Below are positions 36,513-45,572 of a DNA stretch of 64,000 nt, in pieces (positions within the stretch are counted from its first letter, which is position 1; each line of letters opens with the position of its first letter). A model generated the notes under the pieces. The model did no database searches. It saw only the letters and a list, made by a program, of their open reading frames with translations, and had not been told where the DNA came from. Source of the DNA: Bradyrhizobium sp. CB3481 (GTDB lineage Bacteria > Pseudomonadota > Alphaproteobacteria > Rhizobiales > Xanthobacteraceae); assembly GCF_029714305.1 (NCBI RefSeq), contig NZ_CP121647.1, positions 5,414,501 through 5,478,500 on the forward strand, in the 5' to 3' direction. The position numbers and the translations under genes were made by a program.

Positions 36513-37970
36513 CTATTTCGTCTGAGTTGGTCGCAAGTTGCGGTCCATGCGCGAGAACCCTCCATGACCGGTATTGGCAAGTTGCATGCCACCCATGCCG
36601 GAACCCGCCTGACCAACCTGCTTCCGATCGAAAATCAAGGCGTCGGTGCGGCTGTGGAACAGCCAGAGGGGCATCTGCTCGCGTAAGCTGGCCGTGGCGT
36701 CGATCACCGCCCGCGCTTCAACCCTTCCATTAGCCCACTGTTCCTCCGTTGAAAACTCCACTACCCAGATAAACTGGGCGTACGGCAGCGTCATGATGTA
36801 CTGCAGGAGTTTCGGATCAAATTCCGATGCATGCTCTCGCGCGAAATGGCGGTAAGACGAGCCGGTGGTGATGAAGTAGCGGATGATAGTGTCGTCCTTG
36901 GGTGGGAGACCGAGGGCGGGACCCAGCTTGAACAAGGCAGGAGCCAACCGATCAACGGCGTCGGCCGGATAGTAGACCTTCTCAGGAAGCGCCACGATAA
37001 AGGCGTCAATTGCCTCCGCAGCGTAAGGACTTCCGATCGACTTCGGAATGGACATGTACGGCAAATAGTTGTCGTCGACGACGGCAAGCGTTTCAACTTC
37101 ATCCCAAGCATACCGGAGACGGGCGTGACCTTTCACCGGTTGACGCCATTCGTAGCCCACGAGCGCGACCGCATGGCGACGCGAATGCATCGCGGCGAAC
37201 AGAGGGAAGCCAGATTCTACGTACGCAATCAGTTGCCGATAGAACGGATGGTCCTTAGTGCCTGTCGTGGCGTTGCGCGCGATATGGATAGGGAACGTGC
37301 CGGCCTCTTGAAACACGCGTTCGGCATGAGCGATCTGCAATCCTTTAGACGGCACCAAACCGCCCGGATTGAACTCGTGAGCCATCATCGTGATCTCATG
37401 GACCAAATATTCTCGATGAACGTTGTAGCGCTCGCTGTAGTGCCGCAAGATGGACCAGCAAGCAGCATGCGCGCACACAGAAATATCGACATGCTGATCC
37501 ATCGAAGGAAAGCCGCGTATCACAAGCTTATAGCCGAGCAGATGCACCTTATGGTCGGCAGCGATGATGAAACGACCCGCGCCGTTGCGGATGTCCGGAG
37601 AGAGCACAGTCCTGCCGATTGTAGCAATGCCGGTCGGCCGCAATACCATGTAGCCGAAGTAATGATCATTGAGCTCGCGATCGGGACAAACTACCGCAAA
37701 GTTGGCGTCATCGAACTTCACAGTCTGGTCAAAAAAATGCAGCCGCACGCAGTCGCCGCGATAATGCTGCCCCTTCTTTGAATAGAAATTATAGTAGGTG
37801 CTGCGATAGTCTTTATCGATGTAGTTGTACTCAATGAGGACGCCCTTCACTGCATCCGAGATCCCCTGGCTCAGAATCTTTGCGACCCGGTCTGGGTTGT
37901 ACTCGGAGGTGATGTGATTAGATAACTGCGCGAGATCGGCGCTCGTCGCCAGAGAAATCCACTTATACAT
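36513..37970 (-). CDS. Papain/C39-like cysteine peptidase candidate of the Ub-like locus
   Basis: 485 residues. Gln159 and Cys166 in DQHVDISVCAHAACW, His266 in SRRHAVALVGYEW, and Asp299/Asn301 in VVDDNYLPY are spaced like the Gln-Cys-His-Asp/Asn site of papain-fold enzymes, notably C39-like ones. The remaining ~150 N-terminal and ~170 C-terminal residues are unrecognised. No signal peptide. In this setting it might cleave Ub-like precursors or conjugates. The catalytic assignment is inferred from motifs only. Confidence 0.6.
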   Translation of the reverse strand: MYKWISLATSADLAQLSNHITSEYNPDRVAKILSQGISDAVKGVLIEYNYIDKDYRSTYYNFYSKKGQHYRGDCVRLHFFDQTVKFDDANFAVVCPDRELNDHYFGYMVLRPTGIATIGRTVLSPDIRNGAGRFIIAADHKVHLLGYKLVIRGFPSMDQHVDISVCAHAACWSILRHYSERYNVHREYLVHEITMMAHEFNPGGLVPSKGLQIAHAERVFQEAGTFPIHIARNATTGTKDHPFYRQLIAYVESGFPLFAAMHSRRHAVALVGYEWRQPVKGHARLRYAWDEVETLAVVDDNYLPYMSIPKSIGSPYAAEAIDAFIVALPEKVYYPADAVDRLAPALFKLGPALGLPPKDDTIIRYFITTGSSYRHFAREHASEFDPKLLQYIMTLPYAQFIWVVEFSTEEQWANGRVEARAVIDATASLREQMPLWLFHSRTDALIFDRKQVGQAGSGMGGMQLANTGHGGFSRMDRNLRPTQTK

Positions 37971-38288
37971 TAGAATCCGTCGTGGTCAGAAGCGACGCGC
38001 ATATGCATCGTAGTAAAAGTCATCATTAGAAATCCTTGATCAAAAAAGGCGATTCCCTCCTACCGCCGGCTACACGGAGGTGTAAGCCACCGGCTCATCT
38101 TGGTCAAATCTAGAGGATGAGGCGTCCTAAACCGGCTGGCTGGTGAAGGTCACTTGGAGCTCAGTTAGGGCGTGGTCGAGTAGCTCGGCCATTTGGCATT
38201 GCCCTCACATATCCGGGCGAGCGGCTTTCCCGCACCCGGCTCTTCCCGAGAGTAACCCGCGTCATATCCGCGGCGATGGAGGCAAGCG
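37971..38288. other. Intergenic; weak group II intron-like segment
   Basis: On the minus strand, 38195-38255 reads GAGCCGGGTGCGGGAAAGCC then GCTCGCCCGGATATGTGAGG, reminiscent of a conserved stretch in group II introns with maturase genes. An RT fragment lies on the same strand at 40446. Otherwise nothing seen. Confidence 0.3.
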
Positions 38289-40451
38289 ATGAGTGAGCGC
38301 GTCAAGATTACGCCAAGTCATCTCTCTCGACAGGCTGTCGTCTATCTGCGCCAATCCAGCGCCGCACAGGTCGAGCACAACCGCGAATCAACGGACCGGC
38401 AATATGCGCTTGCCGGCAAAGCGCGTGACCTCGGCTGGCCCGATGAACGCATCATCGTTATCGACGAGGATCTTGGCCTCTCCGGTTCGGGCTCGGTGGC
38501 GCGTTCGGGCTTTGCCCGCCTCACCGCCGAAGTGGCGCTCGCGCGTGTCGGCCTGGTGCTCGGTCTCGAAGTCTCGCGGCTCGCGCGCAATAACGCCGAA
38601 TGGTACCGCCTGATTGATCTGGCCGGATTTACCGACACGTTGATCGGCGATGCCGACGGCAGGCCGTCTTCAACGATCGCCTCTTGCTGGGGCTCAAGGG
38701 CACAATGAGCGAAGCCGAACTGCACGTGCTGCGGGCTCGCCTCAACGGCGGAATCCGCAACAAGGCGGCGCGTGGCGAACTGCGCCGCGGCCTGCCGGTC
38801 GGCTTCGTCTGGGGCGAGGCTGATGGCGAGGTCCGCCTCCATCCCGATGAGGCCGTCGTTACCGCCGTTCGCAGCGTTTTTGCGCGCTTTGCCGAGATGG
38901 GATCGGCGCGCCGCGTTTGGCTCTGGTTTCGGTCCGAGCGGCTCACGTTCCCGCTGCAGCTGCACGCCCGTGCGGATATCCGCTGGGTCGAGGCAAGCTA
39001 CACCGCCATCCACCAGGTCTTGACCAATCCCGTCTATGCCGGCGCCTATGTCTATGGCAAAACGCGCCAAGAGACGATTCTCGATGGCACTGGTGCGCGC
39101 AAGAAGCGGATTCGATTCTTGCCGCGTTACCAATGGCAGGTTCTCATCCCCGAGCATCATCCAGGGTTCATCGACTGGCAGACCTATGAAGCAAATCAGC
39201 AACGTCTTGCCGCGAACACGCGACCCCAGCCGCACAAGGGCGGCGGCGCTGTGAGAGGGCGGCGCCCTCCTGCAAGGTCTTGCCAGTTGCGGCCATTGCG
39301 GCCGCCGCCTGCATACCCACTATCGCGGACGCAATTCTTCACTGGTTATCACTGTGCTGGCAAAGTGCTGGTCGAGAACCGAGGCGTCTATTGCCTCAAC
39401 ATCGGCGGCGTTCAAATCGATGACGCCATCACCCAGGCGTTCATCGCCGCCTTAGAACCCGCAAAGCTGGCCGCGACACTCACCGCCGCGGAACGGCTTG
39501 AAGCGGATCGCCAGGCGGCGCTCAAACGATGGCGACTTGCGGTGGAACGCGCCAGCTATGAAGCCCAACGCGCAGAACGCCGCTATCGCGCTGTCGACCC
39601 CGACAACCGACTGGAGGCCGCAAAGGCCGATCTTGCGCGTCGCGAGGCCACTCGCCCTCATATAATCAGCCAACAGGAGCATGACCGCCTGCTCGTGCTT
39701 GGGCCTGATCTCATCTCCGTCTGGAACGCAAGCACGACGACGCCGCGCGACCGGAAGGAGTTGTTGCGAACGCATCGACGAGGTCATCATCAAAGTCGAT
39801 CGCAGTGCCTTTGCCGCCCATTTGACGCTGCGTTGGAAGGGCGGTGCGCTGACCGAGATCGATCTCGCCCTGCCCCGGTCGCGGCCAGCGACGATCCGCA
39901 CGGACGAGGACACCGTTGCGCTCCTGCGACGACTGGCCGTGCATTATTCCGATGCTGTAATTGCCGGCATCCTCAACCGGCAGGGCCGCACGACCGCCTA
40001 TGGCCACCGCTTCGACCGCAACCGCGTCGGTAATTTGCGCCGGCACTGGAAGATTTCAAGCTTCCAAGAAAACCCGCAAACCGCCGGCGATCTTCTGACC
40101 ATCAAGCAAGCCGCCGACGCGCTTGGTGTCGCTCCCTCGACGATCCATCGTCTGCTCAACGACGGCATGATCGCCGGTGAGCAGCTCACGCCTGGCGCTC
40201 CCTGGCGCATTCGGCTGACCGATGAACTCAAGGTGCGCTTCAACGGCGAAACGCCCGACGGCTTTCTGCCGATGCGCGAGGCTATGTGGGCGCTTGGAGT
40301 CTCGCGCCAAACCGTATTGCAGCGAGTCAAGCGCGGCGAACTCGAAGCCGTGCACATTATGCGCGGGAAGCAAAAAGGACTCCGCATCAAGGTCTTAACC
40401 CCGCAATCCAGCCTGTTCGACCCAAACCGCATGAACCAGGGTGTATTATGA
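38289..40451 (+). pseudogene. Large serine recombinase, at least three frameshifts
   Basis: Resolvase-type N-terminus VVYLRQSSAAQVEHNRES (catalytic Ser in LRQSS), IIVIDEDLGLSGSG, LEVSRLARN, then a shift near 38655 into LLLGLKGTMSEAELHVLRARLNGGIRNKAARGEL, YTAIHQVLTNPVYAGAYVYGKTR. A second shift near 39260 affects the zinc-like SCGHCGRRLHTHY. Another near 39770 leads to the C-terminal part with two helix-turn-helix stretches (TIKQAADALGVAPSTIHRLL; WALGVSRQTVLQRVKRGEL). Such recombinases mobilise islands; this one is dead. Confidence 0.82.
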
Positions 40452-40930
40452 AGCCACGTCCAAATAATCCTTCAGATCCGCGTCTACGATCCACTCGTTC
40501 CCAGCCTGTATTTCGCGCCAGATCTTGGTTAGCGCATCGGCTGTCTTTCGACCCTTCCGATACCCAAAACTGCTGGGATCAAAGACCTTCTCAAAGATCG
40601 GCTCCAAGCGATTGGCCAGCGCCTGTTGGCACACTCGATCATAGATCGAAGGTATGCCCAAAGCTCTGGTCTTGCCGGGAGCTCCTCTTTTCGGGATCTC
40701 CAACCGTCGCACGGGCAGCGGCTGATAGGTGTCATCTCGGAGCGAGCCGGCGTATGTGGGTGCCCGCTCGCCCGCATAGTGGGCCGCGCCTGAGATCGCG
40801 ATGCATCCGCTCGATAGGCGCGGACGTGCATGAGCACGGGAGCGGACGGGACAGCGACCTCGCGCAGCTGTCGCTGAAAGGCTGCGGCGTCTGCCGACGA
40901 GTCGGCCGGAGCGGCATCCGTTTTGTTGAC
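40446..40930 (-). pseudogene. Group II intron reverse transcriptase/maturase, N-terminal fragment
   Basis: LRDDTYQPLPVRRLEIPK, RALGIPSIYDRVCQQALANRLEPIFEKVFDPSSFGYRKGRKTADAL and EWIVDADLKDY are RT domains 0-3 of a group II intron protein. It is cut exactly at the 3' end of the recombinase pseudogene. The catalytic YADD box is absent. Confidence 0.8.
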
Positions 40931-41207
40931 GCACCCGATTCATTATCTGCACTCATTTTCGAAGATGAAGGGGAGCGCTGATGGTTGCGCCTGGACTGGA
41001 GCCGACACATCGCCGGCGTTTGACGGTTCAGCTGCCAAGCGGAAGTGGGGTCACGGCGCACCCGATCGATTTTCAATCGGGCCCCGTTGTCGACCTGTTC
41101 GACGGAGCCCGCGCCGGCTTCGAGCTCATATAGGATTTCCTCTCGGTGATAACGGTCTGCTTGAATGCGTCACCATAGCGACGCTCTAGCACGAGACATT
41201 CAGGTAA
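40931..41207. other. Short unclassified stretch
   Basis: A 51-codon frame from ATG 40981 (MVAPGLEPTHRRRLTVQL...) ends at 41136 before the effector stop. It might be a real small or truncated gene, but has no recognised family. Confidence 0.3.
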
Positions 41208-43484
41208 CTACATCCCGAGCCCCGCGAATTGCATCGATGCGTGCTCAGTCTCGAGAAGGGGGTACCACGGGGCGATGCTCAACAACGACTTACAGAACGC
41301 AGGCGTGAGCTTGCCACGGTGAATCACAACGTTCTCCTTCCCCGTCGCAGCTCGAGCGCTCTGCCAATCCCGATTGTAGCCACGCTGTTCATCGGACTTC
41401 ACGTGGCAAGCGGCGAATTCGGCGTCACCCAGCGACGCCAACTGCCACGCATGTACCGGCCGCGTCGTATGGATGTGCACCCACATCGGGCTTGGCGGCC
41501 TACCATTGCGCAGCGGCTTGGGCTGCAGCTTGATCTCGAACAGCGTCCCTGGCTCGCCCTTCAAGGCGCGCGGTGGATCCACAGACGCCAGTTCCTCTGC
41601 CGCCCGCAACCGTTCAAGGTACTTCTGCGACGGAAACGCGTAGGTCTTCATGCAATCGATCGTGATCGCCGCCTTTCGCGCGTCCAATGAGTTTGCCTGT
41701 CCCTGAATCTCGGATAACATCGCCTTAAGCCGGACTATTTTTTCGTGCACTTCGGGCACTTGCGAAGGCGTGAGTAGGCCACGTCGGCGAGGCTCCTCCA
41801 GCGCGGCTACACAGGCCTCGATCTCGGCGGCCTGCGTCTGCAGGCGCTTAATGACGAGATCCACGACGTGGTCGGCGTCCTCGGGCTTTATTTGGCGTGC
41901 TTGCGAGACGGCCCTTTGCTGAGCCGGTAGATCGAACTGCAGCAGCTCGTCCAATCGCTTGAGTAATCCCGTCAGTGCTTTGCTGGAGGGCGGAGCTTGC
42001 CACATCTCCAGGTGACGGGTCGCCGAGAATGCGCCCCTCGCGCGTGCCTCCTCTGCGCTGGCGAGTTTCTTCGTACCGAGATCCGAGAGTACGATAATAT
42101 TGGCTGTCGGGGCCGTCGCAGCATCGGGCCTGGCGAGCTGCGGCTCGCGCAGCCTGGCCGTTGAACTCCCCTCGCCTGCGGCCGGTGCGCGCTTGCTTTC
42201 CCCTTCCTCCGCGCCGCGTGGCCCTCCAGTCGCCAAGACAGTATTTTCCGGTATTGCAGCCTGGGCAGGCGGTTCAATCAGGACTGGCTTCTTTGGCTGC
42301 ACTGCCAGAAATCGCGTGACTTCGTCCGCGGTGACCCATGCACCCTCTGCGATCTGGTCCAACAGTCCCAGTGGAAGGTCGGCACCGGCTCCGGCACCCC
42401 TTAGCCTGGCAACGATGCCGTGCGCCCCTGAGGCAAATTCCGAAAGCCGTTCCATGACTCCTTCCAGAACGGTGCAGTGCTCTGCGTCGAGTGCCTCTCC
42501 GTTGTTGTACAGAACGGCGTGAGCCGTAGAGAGAAATGCCGGAAAAACATCGTCGACAAACGTCCCGAGCAGACGCACCCGCCCGTTCTCACTCATGAGG
42601 GCGTCGCTCACGGCTGGTTCGAACGTGCTCGCCTGAGACTCGATCAGCAGTCGTGCGAGAGCAATCCGCGATTCCAGATACATGCAGTTCGTATAAAGTG
42701 CCCAGCCAGTATGCAGGCGGAGTGCGGCCTCTTCGGCCTTCCGCATCTCGGACGTAGTGCTTGGCAAGTTGGCAGTGGCCGCGCAGACGGACTGCATCCG
42801 ATCCGAGCGCAGTACCTTCTTTCCCCACCATTCCATGCAGGCCAGGTAGTGCTTCGCCACACTGGATACCGCGTGGCTCAGCTGGGCGGGCGGAACGTTG
42901 GAATCTCGCATCTTGCCGAGCACGGCTGCGGCTTTCTTCCTGCTCGCCTCCAGGTCGTGACCAATCGAGGCGGCCACGCCGTTGCATTGGTTGCCTGCAG
43001 CGAGAGTCTCGTCGCGAAGTCGGCGAGCCTGATCGTCGGAAAGAAGCCTGTGCGCCATATCCGGGGGCAGGCTCGCGTAATAGTCCAGAACTTCCGAGCC
43101 TGCCTTGACGGCTTGGTCAATCAGGTCTTGCGCCTCCGACTGGTTCCGGCGTCGCGTGGCCGCATACTCGTTCCAGGCTTGCGTGGCCGCATTCCGAGAA
43201 GCATCAAATTCCTTACGCAGGCTGCGCATTGTTTGCTTCGCTGCTTTGATTCGCTCGCCACTTGAGGACCTCGGGACTGCCACACGCGAAGTTGGTGGCC
43301 CGCTCACGAGCGGCACCGCTCTATCTTGAGGTCCGGAGCGCGCCTGCTCCAGGACGGAGTCAAAAGATTGCCTGCCTTCCCCGGGGGCTGACCCGGGCTC
43401 CGGGGTCGACCTGCTCGATCCCCATGTGCTGTCGGCTCCTGCAGGCCCAACGTGCGATTCGCCGGGCCGGCCAATGCCCCTCAT
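41208..43484 (-). CDS. Probable type III secretion effector (758 aa)
   Basis: Start ATG 43484 is chosen because GGAGGTG lies 5 nt upstream and a tts-like box 44-73 nt upstream; the frame stays open to 43847 only by reading through IS21 repeats. The N-terminus is Gly/Ser/Pro-rich and disordered (GRPGESHVGPAGADS), as in secreted effectors. A long helical body follows, with a Pro/Ala-rich linker near the middle and a conserved-looking C-terminal domain (LFEIKLQPKPLRNG, MWVHIHTTRPVHAWQLASLGDAEFAACHVKSDEQRGYN, IHRGKLTPAFCKSLL). I tentatively recall the last part from XopP/Hlk-type effectors. No enzyme motif recognised. Confidence 0.62.
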   Translation of the reverse strand: MRGIGRPGESHVGPAGADSTWGSSRSTPEPGSAPGEGRQSFDSVLEQARSGPQDRAVPLVSGPPTSRVAVPRSSSGERIKAAKQTMRSLRKEFDASRNAATQAWNEYAATRRRNQSEAQDLIDQAVKAGSEVLDYYASLPPDMAHRLLSDDQARRLRDETLAAGNQCNGVAASIGHDLEASRKKAAAVLGKMRDSNVPPAQLSHAVSSVAKHYLACMEWWGKKVLRSDRMQSVCAATANLPSTTSEMRKAEEAALRLHTGWALYTNCMYLESRIALARLLIESQASTFEPAVSDALMSENGRVRLLGTFVDDVFPAFLSTAHAVLYNNGEALDAEHCTVLEGVMERLSEFASGAHGIVARLRGAGAGADLPLGLLDQIAEGAWVTADEVTRFLAVQPKKPVLIEPPAQAAIPENTVLATGGPRGAEEGESKRAPAAGEGSSTARLREPQLARPDAATAPTANIIVLSDLGTKKLASAEEARARGAFSATRHLEMWQAPPSSKALTGLLKRLDELLQFDLPAQQRAVSQARQIKPEDADHVVDLVIKRLQTQAAEIEACVAALEEPRRRGLLTPSQVPEVHEKIVRLKAMLSEIQGQANSLDARKAAITIDCMKTYAFPSQKYLERLRAAEELASVDPPRALKGEPGTLFEIKLQPKPLRNGRPPSPMWVHIHTTRPVHAWQLASLGDAEFAACHVKSDEQRGYNRDWQSARAATGKENVVIHRGKLTPAFCKSLLSIAPWYPLLETEHASMQFAGLGM

Positions 43485-43527
43485 ATTCCACCTCCAATGA
43501 CGTCGAGAATGCGCAGCCTGTCTCGCT

Positions 43528-43557
43528 AGACTGGTTGGCTGACGAGTAGCTGACGAA
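43528..43557 (-). promoter_or_regulatory. Probable tts box (TtsI-type promoter)
   Basis: Minus strand TTCGTCAGCTACTCGTCAGC then CAACCAG resembles the rhizobial tts box core GTCAGCTT-TCG-AAGCT. GTCAGCT and TCG are at the right spacing, and the AGC of the second half is kept. It sits 44-73 nt before the effector ATG. The consensus is recalled, not searched. Confidence 0.55.
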
Positions 43558-43561
43558 GATG

Positions 43562-44335
43562 CTGATTCCGCTCGAAATCGCCCACGATCCGAAATGAAAT
43601 CGCCCGCCATTCCGATTTGAAGTCGCCCACCGTTCCGAGATGAAATCGCCCACCATCCCGGAATGAAACCGCCCGGGACGAAGCGGCCTCTTCTGGCTCT
43701 GATAGGTCCTTCCTTTCGGCGTTTGGAAGGAGTGGATCGGATGCCGATGGGGAGGCTTGCGATGCGCCATGTGCGCGAGGTGAACCTGGCGCAGGATTGG
43801 CTTGAGACGGCCGGGCCAGTCCCTGTAGCGTTCGCAGAACCACGCATAGCTGAAGCTGTCAGAGTTTGCGTCGCAATACTCCTCCCACAACAGTATCAGC
43901 GTGGCGTTCGGGAGCCGCAGCCCGCGATGCACACGCGTCCAGTCCGGATGGGGACGCTCGTCGCTGGGCCGATCGGAAGGCGGCGGAAACAGGCGGTTCT
44001 CGAGCCGAATGTCGTCATCCAGCTCCGGCCACGATGGCCAGCTCAGGCCGGCGCGGCGGGCTCGGTTCAGGTACTTGCTGACCGTGCGCTGGGCCAGGCC
44101 GAGGCTGCGGGCAACGGCGCGCCGCGACATGCCGACGCTGTAGTGCAGGCGTAGAACTTCGCGATGTGGCGCCTGGGCAGTCTCTCTGTCGGCATCTCGA
44201 TGGGCAAAAGACCAAGCGGCCCGGGTGGCAGACTGTCAGTGGTGAGCGCCTCGCTGTCCCCGATCACGACCGCTGGAAATAGCGATCACGATCGCCTGGA
44301 ATTGGTGATCATGATCGTCTGGAACGCGCATCAAT
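43562..44335 (-). mobile_element. IS21-family element with internal deletion, both ends retained
   Basis: Left in the element: IstA N-terminus from 44200 (MPTERLPRRHI; a shift; MSRRAVARSLGLAQRTVSKYLNRARRAGL, LENRLFPPPSDRPSDERP, LLWEEYCDAN, FSYAWFCERYRDW, LKPILRQVH) to about 43785. Near 43574-43675 the unit GAAATCGCCCACCATTCCGAxAT occurs five times at 22-23 bp. Near 44262-44328 the unit GATCACGATCGCCTGGAAT occurs three times at 22-23 bp. Multiple ~23-bp terminal repeats are a feature of IS21 ends. All catalytic residues and IstB are gone. Confidence 0.7.
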
Positions 44336-44359
44336 CTCCACAGCAGTCCGTCATCCCGA

Positions 44360-44821
44360 ATGAGTGCGCCGCGAGCTGGCTCTCAAAACAAGAACCACGC
44401 TTCAGCTTCAGTGCGGCAGCAGTGGTATGAAGATCTCAAGGCTCTGTTGCGAAGCGACGGAGCAGGAGGTTCTCACAACCTTCAGGCAAAAAGCACAATG
44501 TTGCGGGAAGCGGGCTTTAGAACAACCATCCGACAGCAGACGAGATATTGGTTCGGTACGTCCTCGCGCATAGCGCAGATAGTGAACGAAGTCGCCGAAG
44601 ACCGATCGGCTTATTTGCTCGGCTTGCGTTTCGCCCAAGGCGGCAAACACACAATCGCAACCTCGACATCGAGTGGAATGACCACGCTCTTCGATCCTAA
44701 CTATGGAGAGTTTACTGTCCGATCAAGCCAGATGGGTGAATTGTTCAGAGGTTTCGCCGATCGTTACAGGAACCCCAATGGGCGTGATATCTCGACAATC
44801 ACCACACAAAAGATGACCTGA
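44360..44821 (+). pseudogene. NopT/YopT-like (C58) type III effector, C-terminal fragment
   Basis: VRQQWYEDLKALLRSDGA, RYWFGTSSRIAQIVNEV, YLLGLRFAQGGKHTIATSTSSG, TLFDPNYGEFTV, FADRYRNPNGRDISTITTQ. The His in GKHTIAT and Asp in FDPNYGEF are the second and third catalytic residues of the C58 protease family (YopT, AvrPphB, rhizobial NopT). The N-terminal catalytic Cys, acylation site and secretion signal are missing; the IS21-like element abuts the break. It can have no protease activity. Confidence 0.78.
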
Positions 44822-45189
44822 ATGCCGGCCAGAGCGCCTTCTGCGAAGGCGCGGATACGTGCTCGGCCCGACACCTTGTCACGGTGTAAGCAAAAGCATG
44901 CCATCCAGATACTACACTTTAGTAACTCCCGCTGAATCCGCCTCCGAAGTGGCATGCTCCACCCGAAGCTAGTGCGACTGTGCCCGCTCTACAATCCGCT
45001 TTCTCGGGCCACTTCTGAAACCGTTGACCAAGTTTACCAAAGCTTGTGAGATGAAATCACGTAACCTCGCCGCTGATTCTCCCCTGCGATTGCCACTGTG
45101 GCCTCTCGGCTGTTCTGTTTTCTCGGCCATTTGCTGAAACCATTCACCAGGAGCGTTAGGTTCTGCGGAGCGAAGTCAGAGAGCTAGCG
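44822..45189. other. Intergenic, nothing recognised
   Basis: TTCTCGG.CCA.TT.CTGAAACC occurs twice (near 45010 and 45120), an imperfect direct repeat about 110 bp apart. No gene. Confidence 0.4.
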
Positions 45190-45362
45190 ACGAAACACTT
45201 CGGCGGCTTTAGGAAAGCCCGCAGCCTCGAGTGCCGCGCTTCATCGGTCTTTGGGTGCGATCGTATCCACATAAGCAATCGATCCCTCAATCTGCGCGAG
45301 GACCGAGACCGCCTCCTGGGGTTGTCGCCGACCTCGACATATACGGCACTGATCATACCAAG
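45190..45362 (-). pseudogene. Duplicated 3' end of the CehA/McbA-type gene
   Basis: The DNA parallels 47340-47490: CGCGCTTCATCGG.C, TCGATCCCTC.ATCTGCGCGAGGACCGA, and ACAT..ACGGCACTG are shared. Residues SAVYVEVGD correspond to SAVYVGVGE near the C-terminus of the metallohydrolase. Diverged and frameshifted. Confidence 0.7.
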
Positions 45363-45572
45363 CGCACCCTATCCAGATGCCAGCGGAAGCGCGGTACCCG
45401 CACTCAATTCGAAGAGAACTCCACTGCGAAAGAGCAGGAGTTTATGCGAGGACGTTAATGCACTCTCATGATTGGATTACCTTAATTGCGTTATGCCGCC
45501 TCAGAAGCGGATCCCGAAGACCTCCGGACAGATCACGTCGAGGACTGATGCCGAGAAAACGAGGTGGTAGGC

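Noticed and set aside
41208..43847. Longer effector frame starting at 43847
   Set aside because: The first 363 nt read through IS21 repeats and istA antisense; the ribosome site and tts-like box place the start at 43484.
43574..44328. CRISPR-like repeat arrays
   Set aside because: Units of 22-23 bp are contiguous without unique spacers, and fit IS21 terminal repeats.
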